Below, one piece after another: positions 1 through 5,198 of a DNA stretch of 8,613 nt; position 1 is the first letter of the stretch, and the number at the start of each line of letters is the position of its first letter. Location of the stretch: the NCBI GenBank assembly GCA_003978375.1, contig QNZW01000014.1:1-8613 (forward strand). Direction: 5' to 3'. The stretch comes from Sulfurovum sp. (lineage in GTDB: Bacteria > Campylobacterota > Campylobacteria > Campylobacterales > Sulfurovaceae). Position numbers and translations under genes: made by a program. Below the pieces are notes generated by a model. The model was not told the DNA's origin, ran no database searches, and was given only the letters and a program-made list of their open reading frames with translations.

Positions 1-950
1 CCGATATTGCTGTGATTGCTCCTTGGAGAGAATGGGATCTAAATTCACGTAGCAAATTACTCTCGTATGCCAAAAAACATGGCATAAACATCGATGGCAA
101 AGGACAAGCAAAACCGTATTCTATGGATGCAAATTTATTGCATATCTCATATGAAGGTGAGTGGCTGGAAAATCCTTACAACGAACCAGAAGAAGATATG
201 TGGCTTTGGTCAGTAAGTCCACAAAATGCTCCTGATGAGGCTGAATATATTAGCATTACTTACGCTTATGGCGATCCTGTGGCTATCAATGGTGAACAGA
301 TGACTCCTGCAACCATTCTTAAAACACTTAATGATTATGGAAATAAGCATGGTATAGGGCGTATAGATATTGTAGAAAATCGTATGGTAGGTATGAAAGC
401 ACGTGGATGTTATGAGACACCAGGGGGGACGATTATGCTCAAAGCACATCGTGCCATAGAATCTATTACACTTGATCGTGAAGAAGCACACCTTAAAGAT
501 GAACTCATGCCAAAGTATGCCAAACTTATTTACAATGGTTTATGGTGGTCACCAGAGCGTAAAATGATGCAAGCAGCCATAGATGCCACACAAGAACATG
601 TCAATGGAGAGGTAAAACTCAAACTTTATAAAGGCAATGTTATCGTCGTAGGTAGAAAATCAGATGAGACGTTATACTCAGAAGAGCACTCTACATTCGA
701 AGCAGATGATGTATATGATCAAAAAGATGCAGAAGGTTTCATACGCTTAAATGCACTGCGTTTCATTATTGAAGGCAAAAAGCAACCAGAACGTATTGCT
801 TCATTAGTAGGTGATAGTGATGAAACAGAAGTGTGTCGCATAGAAACAGGTTCATTTACGATTTGTCAGCGTATTAAACGTTTCTTTGGATTTGGAAAAA
901 ACGAAAAACCTGCAAAAAAAGGTAAAGAGTATATTAAAAAGAAGAAATAA
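1..950 (+). CDS. argG: argininosuccinate synthase, 3' part (5' end outside the window)
   Basis: This enzyme joins citrulline and aspartate with ATP in the cytosol, the penultimate step of arginine synthesis. The reading frame is already open at the left edge (codons from position 3, reading [11 protein letters not shown]), so the GTG at 12 is an internal Val codon and the N-terminal ATP-binding part lies outside. Numbering from that Val, family hallmarks are visible: [19 protein letters not shown] at about 38-55, YGDP at 86-89, [20 protein letters not shown] at about 116-135 and TPGGT just after. The usual fold ends near residue 255 ([14 protein letters not shown]). About 57 further residues follow, finishing in a Lys-rich tail ([11 protein letters not shown]) that the family normally lacks. 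No other arg gene is in view, and the neighbouring operon converges on it, so it is functionally separate. Identity is certain; the role of the tail is unknown. Confidence 0.95.
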   Translation, partial: DIAVIAPWREWDLNSRSKLLSYAKKHGINIDGKGQAKPYSMDANLLHISYEGEWLENPYNEPEEDMWLWSVSPQNAPDEAEYISITYAYGDPVAINGEQMTPATILKTLNDYGNKHGIGRIDIVENRMVGMKARGCYETPGGTIMLKAHRAIESITLDREEAHLKDELMPKYAKLIYNGLWWSPERKMMQAAIDATQEHVNGEVKLKLYKGNVIVVGRKSDETLYSEEHSTFEADDVYDQKDAEGFIRLNALRFIIEGKKQPERIASLVGDSDETEVCRIETGSFTICQRIKRFFGFGKNEKPAKKGKEYIKKKK

Positions 951-1023
951 TTTTTTGAAATGATGCATTTGTAATTAAGTATGATATAAATAAGAAGTGG
1001 GTTTATATTATTTGAAGATTCGT

Positions 1024-1073
1024 TTCAACAACATAGCTAAAAAGGGAAAAGAAAAATAATCTATGTTGTTGAA
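1024..1073. repeat. perfect 13-bp inverted repeat, possible RNA hairpin
   Basis: TTCAACAACATAG at 1024-1036 is the exact reverse complement of CTATGTTGTTGAA at 1061-1073. The 24-nt loop between them is purine-rich on the + strand (AAAAAGGGAAAAGAAAAA is its core). It sits in the gap between the convergent argG and Tsx-like genes. No T-run follows on either strand, so it does not look like an ordinary intrinsic terminator. It could be an mRNA 3'-end stabilising structure, a small-RNA hairpin or a remnant of a small mobile repeat. Confidence 0.7.
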
Positions 1074-1094
1074 TGTGCTATTATAATAACACTA

Positions 1095-1120
1095 TTTGCA
1101 GAAATATTGCAAAATTTTTA
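1095..1120 (+). terminator. probable rho-independent terminator for argG
   Basis: On the + strand TTTGCA (1095-1100) pairs with TGCAAA (1108-1113) across a 7-nt loop and is followed by ATTTTTA. The stem is short and AT-rich, and it lies about 145 nt past the argG stop codon, immediately before the convergent Tsx-like gene's stop. On the opposite strand no T-run follows the stem, so the orientation fits argG. Confidence 0.5.
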
Positions 1121-1122
1121 TA

Positions 1123-1875
1123 TTACCAACTGTATTTTATCATCGCTTGAAGTACACTCGTTTTTGGTTTCGTGTAAGCATTAACAACATCTTTATTTTC
1201 TTGATAATACAAATACTCTACTCCAATTTCAACTTTTTTTCCCTTTCCAATGTCAGCTAGTTTATATAAGAGTTGATCTTGTGATTGAAAACTATATTTT
1301 GTCCAGTCAAACCAACCATTTATTGAAAAGTTTGTATCTCCAAAATGTACACCATATGCAAAAGAAAGTTGTGCAGTATCACGAGTAAAAGGTATATAAG
1401 GATCAAATTTTTCATATTTATAATAAACATTGGCTGAAGCATAATCGAAATAGGGTATATCAATATTTACACCAAGACCGATGAGTCCAGCACGGTAATC
1501 TGCATCCGAACCAATATTCAGTTCTGTGGCTATGAAAAAATCTTTTATAGGTCCCACAGAGAGTGTTTTTCCACTTAAATACGAGAGGCTTAGTCTTGGA
1601 TGTATCTCTGAATAAAAGGATGTTTTTGCACCTTCTGCCTCACCAGGAACAAATAATCTACCATCAGCTACATTGTAATCTACAAAAGAAAATATATCTC
1701 CTATATTTGAGAATGCAATGTATTCATAAGTTAATGTTGTTTTGCCTTTTCCTTCTTCTACATCGTATACCGCACTGTCTCCATTAAAATTACCATACAA
1801 AAGTTGTAGGTTTGAAAATGAACCTGCAGATATGAGACTAGTAAAAGCCAGTGTTAATATATATATTTTTTTCAT
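1123..1875 (-). CDS. Tsx/OmpK-family outer-membrane channel, likely nucleoside- or nucleobase-related
   Basis: The 250-residue product begins with a Sec signal peptide (MKKIYILTLAFTSLISA, likely cut near residue 17-18) and continues as alternating-pattern beta strands rich in Tyr, Phe and Gly, ending in an aromatic residue (YSW) as outer-membrane barrels do. The mature start NLQLLYGN, the KTTLTYEY segment near 45-52, FSFVDYN near 62-68, and the NGWFDW motif at 186-191 resemble the Tsx/OmpK channel family (nucleoside-specific channel-forming proteins). I chose the ATG at 1875 because AAGGAG lies 5 nt upstream; the ATG one codon earlier (1878) is possible, while the longer TTG-started frame has no Shine-Dalgarno and would bury the signal peptide. 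It is the last gene of the operon, 29 nt after mocA, so it probably supplies the periplasmic Mo enzyme with substrate. Family assignment is from pattern recognition; substrate is inference. Confidence 0.75.
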   Translation of the reverse strand: MKKIYILTLAFTSLISAGSFSNLQLLYGNFNGDSAVYDVEEGKGKTTLTYEYIAFSNIGDIFSFVDYNVADGRLFVPGEAEGAKTSFYSEIHPRLSLSYLSGKTLSVGPIKDFFIATELNIGSDADYRAGLIGLGVNIDIPYFDYASANVYYKYEKFDPYIPFTRDTAQLSFAYGVHFGDTNFSINGWFDWTKYSFQSQDQLLYKLADIGKGKKVEIGVEYLYYQENKDVVNAYTKPKTSVLQAMIKYSW

Positions 1876-1880
1876 CATTT

Positions 1881-1886
1881 CTCCTT
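1881..1886 (-). promoter_or_regulatory. ribosome binding site deciding the Tsx-like gene start
   Basis: AAGGAG on the minus strand lies 5 nt before the ATG at 1875 and only 2 nt before the ATG at 1878. This favours the MKKIYI start and rules against the in-frame TTG at 1911. Confidence 0.75.
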
Positions 1887-1904
1887 GAGATTTATAATTT
1901 TTTT

Positions 1905-2495
1905 TTAACAATTCAAAAATTGTTTTTCGTATTTCTCTTTGTCTTCGGGTTGATCAACGTCACATATGCATCCTGCATCATCTAAATCCAATAAGATTAA
2001 ATGATGTAGATTGTTTTTTATGACGGGGTAAGCTCCATTTTTTCCTTTTAGATCCAAAAGTTCAGGAAAAAATGCTTTACCAAAAAGAACAGGATGCCCA
2101 GAAATATCTTGATAAATTGGCCTTACAATGGCTTTTTCATGAGAAGCTATATTTAGCTTAATTATACTTTGCATTGAGATATAAGGCATATCAGCAAGAA
2201 AAATAGCACAAACAGAAATATTATTCTTTTTTTGAATATATTCTATACCCACAGAGATACTTGTACCTAAAGAAATATCTGCTATGGGTGCCGCTATACC
2301 TATGACATCATAGGCTTTAATATATGTGAGTAAATCTGGATCATAGGCACGATGTACCACATACACTGTTTCAAAACAAGCACAGACTTTTTGTAATATT
2401 TGATCTAGCAAAGGCTTAGATCCTGAAAGTCTTTTATCTTCACCATAACGTGTAGAAAAACCTGCAGCAAGTATTAATGCACATTTTTTTTTCAT
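1905..2495 (-). CDS. mocA: molybdenum cofactor cytidylyltransferase (MocA-like NTP transferase)
   Basis: The 196-residue cytosolic protein is predicted to couple CTP to Mo-molybdopterin, giving the MCD cofactor used by xanthine dehydrogenase/aldehyde oxidase-family enzymes of bacteria. It shows the nucleotidyltransferase signature LAAGFSTRYGEDK at 9-21, the metal-binding LADMP with Asp102, GHPVLFG at 133-139, and a terminal DVDQPED at 179-185 (usual form D-DTPED). LAAG with an S-x-R-x-G continuation is the MocA type; MobA has LAGG and makes the guanine form. The start codon overlaps the xdhC stop by ATGA, so the two are translationally coupled. A run of nine A directly follows the ATG. Length is typical of MocA. 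A related role for another nucleotidyl substrate cannot be fully excluded, but the Mo-enzyme operon makes MocA by far the best reading. Confidence 0.88.
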   Translation of the reverse strand: MKKKCALILAAGFSTRYGEDKRLSGSKPLLDQILQKVCACFETVYVVHRAYDPDLLTYIKAYDVIGIAAPIADISLGTSISVGIEYIQKKNNISVCAIFLADMPYISMQSIIKLNIASHEKAIVRPIYQDISGHPVLFGKAFFPELLDLKGKNGAYPVIKNNLHHLILLDLDDAGCICDVDQPEDKEKYEKQFLNC

Positions 2496-3466
2496 GACAC
2501 TAACCTCTGTTTATCTTGTTCTAAAATAATTTCTGCCATGATAGACACAGCTATTTCCATAGGCGTCTTACTTCGTATATTTAAACCTACGGGTCCATGA
2601 ATGCGGTTTAAGTTTTCTTCTGAACATTTTTCTTTTAATCGTTCTTTTCTTTTAATCGCATTTTTGTTTGAACCAATTGCGCCAATATAAAAAGAGTCAC
2701 TACAAAGAGCAGAAAGCAAAGCAGGATCATCTATACGTGGAAAATGAGCCAAAGCTAATACAGCTGAGTGTGCATCTGAAAGTCTTTGTATAAAAGATTT
2801 TGGTTCTTCCCAACAAATATCTACACCCCCTTTATTTTTATGAAAGGTCCAGCTAGATGATAGCTCTTTTCTAGTCTCACAAATATAGACTTGATACTCT
2901 GCGAGTATTGCTAGTTTCGTAAGGTACATACTTAATTGTGAAATACCTATAATGAGCAGTTTATATACTTGGGTATACAAAAATCGTACTTCGTCATTGT
3001 CATAGATAACAATTTTATTTTCTTGTTTTTCTCTATTTTGAAATATTGCTTTTCCTGTAAGCATATGTACTTTTCTCTCATATACTTTTTTTTCAGATAA
3101 CAACTTTAACCACTGTTTAAAGTGCGCTATAGTTTCGTCTTTTGGATATAAAATTTCAATCAACAATTTTAAAGTACCACAACGACCAACTTCTTCAAGA
3201 GTAAGTCCTTTAGGTATATGCTTTTTATAGGTATAGAACAATGGAAAACCTTCAATCGTACCTTCTTGTAATTTTTTTTGTAAATTATCCTCAGACGCAT
3301 CTCTAGAGAGATAGCCAATTTTTTCATTTTTTATGCAAGCAAAAAGAGAGCTAGGAGGACGTGATGCAGCACCATAAGTTTCCATGACAGTACAAAACCA
3401 TACGCTTTTTCCTTCTTCTAACCAAGTAGATACTTTAAGAATGACTTTCGTATCAATGTTCTGCAT
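2492..3466 (-). CDS. xdhC: XdhC/CoxI-family molybdenum cofactor maturation and insertion factor, motif-degenerate
   Basis: XdhC proteins bind Moco, help its sulfuration and deliver it into xanthine dehydrogenase-type apoenzymes in the cytosol. This 324-residue protein has both family parts: an N-terminal domain with GAASRPPSS at 32-40, and a C-terminal Rossmann domain with ALAHFPRIDDPALL near 239-251, YIGAIGS at 260-266 and IHGPVGLNI at 289-297. Two hallmarks are altered: the usual LSGGC(V/I)E segment reads LSRDASED (53-60), losing its cysteine, and the Rossmann GAGH turn reads GISQ (about 174-177). The start at 3466 is supported by AAAGGAA six nt upstream and a 14-nt overlap with the cytochrome gene; the longer start at 3514 would overlap it by 62 nt. 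It is coupled by ATGA to mocA. Family membership is firm, but whether it acts in the standard way is open. Confidence 0.87.
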   Translation of the reverse strand: MQNIDTKVILKVSTWLEEGKSVWFCTVMETYGAASRPPSSLFACIKNEKIGYLSRDASEDNLQKKLQEGTIEGFPLFYTYKKHIPKGLTLEEVGRCGTLKLLIEILYPKDETIAHFKQWLKLLSEKKVYERKVHMLTGKAIFQNREKQENKIVIYDNDEVRFLYTQVYKLLIIGISQLSMYLTKLAILAEYQVYICETRKELSSSWTFHKNKGGVDICWEEPKSFIQRLSDAHSAVLALAHFPRIDDPALLSALCSDSFYIGAIGSNKNAIKRKERLKEKCSEENLNRIHGPVGLNIRSKTPMEIAVSIMAEIILEQDKQRLVS

Positions 3467-4670
3467 TTTCCATTCCTTTGATAACCTCTTCTTTAAATGC
3501 TTGTATCTCTTCAAGTGAATGTTTTATACCAATATTTGTAAATGTCTTTTGTAGATAATTGATAAGATTTGTCATCTCTTCATCGGTAAAATTATAAGAA
3601 GGCATATGTCCAAAAGCATTGGTTTGGGAATATCTTTCATTTTTAATACCATAGATAATTGTCAACATTGTATTGAGTGGTTTTTTGGTGTTAAGTGTTG
3701 CATTTCCTGCTAAAGCAGGTGTTGTGTTTGGGATACCTTCTCCATTGATACCATGACAAGAAGTACAATAACCTGTGTAAAGCAAGTAGCCAGGATCTTT
3801 TTTATCATGCCCATTAAAGGTTAGTGCTTTTGTTTCAACTTCTTCATCACTATCGAGCAAATATGAAGCCATCGCCTCAAGGTCTTCATGGCTTACATTG
3901 GAAAGACTATGATAAATAATAGGTGTCATATGCCCCAATACAGTACCTCTTCTTGAGTATCCATTTTTCATTACAGAAACAAGATCTTTAAGTGTCCATT
4001 CTTGGCGTCGCAACTCTACACTTTGTAAAGAAGGTGCTACATAGCCAACGATAAGATTTCCTTCCAATTTTCTTTTTTTATCCATGGCCATCATAGAATT
4101 ACGAGGTGTGTGACATTCTCCACAATGTCCTAAAGAATTAATCAAATAATTCCCACGGTTATATTTTTCACTTTTATCTTCCTCTGGTACAAATTTTTCA
4201 TTTGAAAGATTAACCAAATTCCATGTTTTGAGTCCAGCTCTAATATTAAAAGGAAAAGAAATTTCATTGTCCCTATTTTTTTGACTAACAGGTTTGATAC
4301 TCATCATGTAAGCATAAAGAGCCTTAGTATCTTCGTCTGTAATAAGATAAAAAGAAGTAAAAGGCATAGCAGGATAAAGGTTGCCATGTTTGCCAATCCC
4401 TTTATGCAGAGCATCATAGAACTCCTCATAAGTATATGATCCTATACCTGCCTTTTTATCTGAAGAGATATTCGTAGAATACACATTACCAAAAGGTGTT
4501 ATGAAAGGTACACCTCCACCATAAGGTTCTCCTTTATCTGCTGTATGACAAGCAAAACAGTCTGCTATTTTTGAAAGATATTCACCTTTTTTAATAAGCG
4601 TTGTATCTTTTGAAGCACATACCACAAGAGGAAATAAAAATATAGTCCATAAAATAGTTAATTTTTTCAT
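3453..4670 (-). CDS. periplasmic triheme cytochrome c, electron acceptor of the Mo enzyme
   Basis: This 405-residue exported protein is predicted to take electrons from the Fe-S subunit and pass them to the respiratory chain. A Sec signal peptide (about 1-20, MKKLTILWTIFLFPLVVCA) is followed by three class I cytochrome c domains, each with a covalent haem motif: C38-FA-C41-H42, C183-GE-C186-H187 and C302-TS-C305-H306. Methionines in PAMPF (102), GHMTP (248) and HMPSY (356) are good candidates for the sixth haem ligands. The architecture matches the triheme cytochrome subunits of membrane-bound alcohol and aldehyde dehydrogenases of acetic acid bacteria and the cytochrome part of NicB-type hydroxylases. 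The Cys in PLVVC is not a convincing lipobox (Val at -1), and no C-terminal membrane helix is visible, so it is probably soluble or loosely attached. The start overlaps the small-subunit stop by ATGA; the end overlaps xdhC by 14 nt. Confidence 0.93.
   Translation of the reverse strand: MKKLTILWTIFLFPLVVCASKDTTLIKKGEYLSKIADCFACHTADKGEPYGGGVPFITPFGNVYSTNISSDKKAGIGSYTYEEFYDALHKGIGKHGNLYPAMPFTSFYLITDEDTKALYAYMMSIKPVSQKNRDNEISFPFNIRAGLKTWNLVNLSNEKFVPEEDKSEKYNRGNYLINSLGHCGECHTPRNSMMAMDKKRKLEGNLIVGYVAPSLQSVELRRQEWTLKDLVSVMKNGYSRRGTVLGHMTPIIYHSLSNVSHEDLEAMASYLLDSDEEVETKALTFNGHDKKDPGYLLYTGYCTSCHGINGEGIPNTTPALAGNATLNTKKPLNTMLTIIYGIKNERYSQTNAFGHMPSYNFTDEEMTNLINYLQKTFTNIGIKHSLEEIQAFKEEVIKGMENAEH
3473..3479 (-). 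promoter_or_regulatory. ribosome binding site deciding the xdhC start
   Basis: AAAGGAA on the minus strand, 6 nt before the ATG at 3466, lies inside the last codons of the cytochrome gene. It supports the MQNIDTK start over the upstream in-frame ATG at 3514. Confidence 0.6.
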
Positions 4671-5197
4671 AACGTTAAACCTTTTTTTGATAAGATAAGA
4701 TCTTCTAACGCTTTAAAGTACTTGACATAGCCTGTACAACGACAAAGATGTGAGTTTAAATGTTCACTTATATGAGTCCTAAGATCTTCTTTTTTAATAG
4801 GATTTTTTTCAAGTTCTTCAAGCAAGAGTGTTGCCCTGTTGGTAAATCCTGGAGTACACCATCCACATTGAAATGAAAATTGTTTTGCAAAAGCTTCTTG
4901 AACAGGATTCAGTTTTACTGCGTAGCCTTTTGCATTTTTCTTTGCATGACCTTCTATGGTGCGTATTTTTTTCCCTTGAAAAGTAAGTGCAGAGTTAATG
5001 CACGTTTTTACACTTTCTGATGTACCATCTTTATGGTCAACAATGATTTCACAGGCACTACATTCTCCTTGACCACAACCAAATTTTGTACCGGTTAAAT
5101 TTAAGTATTCATGTAGGTATTCAATCATCATAATCTCTTCGGAGATTTCCATAGGTTCTATTTGTTTATTATTGATTGTCATAGTTAATTTTGGCAT
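4667..5197 (-). CDS. [2Fe-2S] small subunit of a xanthine dehydrogenase/aldehyde oxidase-family enzyme
   Basis: The 176-residue protein carries two [2Fe-2S] clusters that relay electrons from Moco to the cytochrome. The N-terminal plant-ferredoxin-type cluster uses C41, C46, C49 and C66 (FGCGQGECSAC then KTC). The helical C-terminal cluster uses C111, C114, C152 and C154 (QCGWCTPG and LCRCTGY). The length fits stand-alone small subunits. It has no signal peptide of its own, so export folded together with the Tat-signal-bearing large subunit is the likely route, as is known for related periplasmic enzymes. The start at 5197 has a near-ideal AAAGGAGGT 5-6 nt upstream; a longer frame reaching 5281 lies within the large-subunit gene and is discarded. 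It begins 1 nt after the large-subunit stop and overlaps the cytochrome start by ATGA. No FAD-binding domain is fused or adjacent. Confidence 0.96.
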   Translation of the reverse strand: MPKLTMTINNKQIEPMEISEEIMMIEYLHEYLNLTGTKFGCGQGECSACEIIVDHKDGTSESVKTCINSALTFQGKKIRTIEGHAKKNAKGYAVKLNPVQEAFAKQFSFQCGWCTPGFTNRATLLLEELEKNPIKKEDLRTHISEHLNSHLCRCTGYVKYFKALEDLILSKKGLTL

Positions 5198-5198
5198 C

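Noticed and set aside
210..491. 93-codon open frame antisense to argG
   Set aside because: It lies wholly opposite a conserved argG coding region, has no recognisable motif, and its composition reflects the complement of argG codons.
951..956. T6 run directly after the argG stop codon as a terminator
   Set aside because: No stem precedes it; the hairpin with T-run at 1095-1120 is the better candidate.
1563..1787. 74-codon + strand open frame inside the Tsx-like gene
   Set aside because: It is antisense to the conserved barrel gene; its Leu/His-rich product is typical of a shadow frame.
1876..1911. Longer TTG-started N-terminus for the Tsx-like protein
   Set aside because: There is no Shine-Dalgarno before the TTG, it would overlap the mocA stop, and it adds a basic stretch before a complete signal peptide.
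3467..3514. 16-residue N-terminal extension of XdhC
   Set aside because: It would overlap the cytochrome gene by 62 nt; the ATG at 3466 has a fitting AAAGGAA and aligns with the family start.
4615..4670. Lipoprotein signal on the cytochrome (Cys18 in PLVVC)
   Set aside because: The residue before Cys is Val, outside the usual Gly/Ala/Ser, and an ordinary signal-peptidase I site (VCA) fits better.
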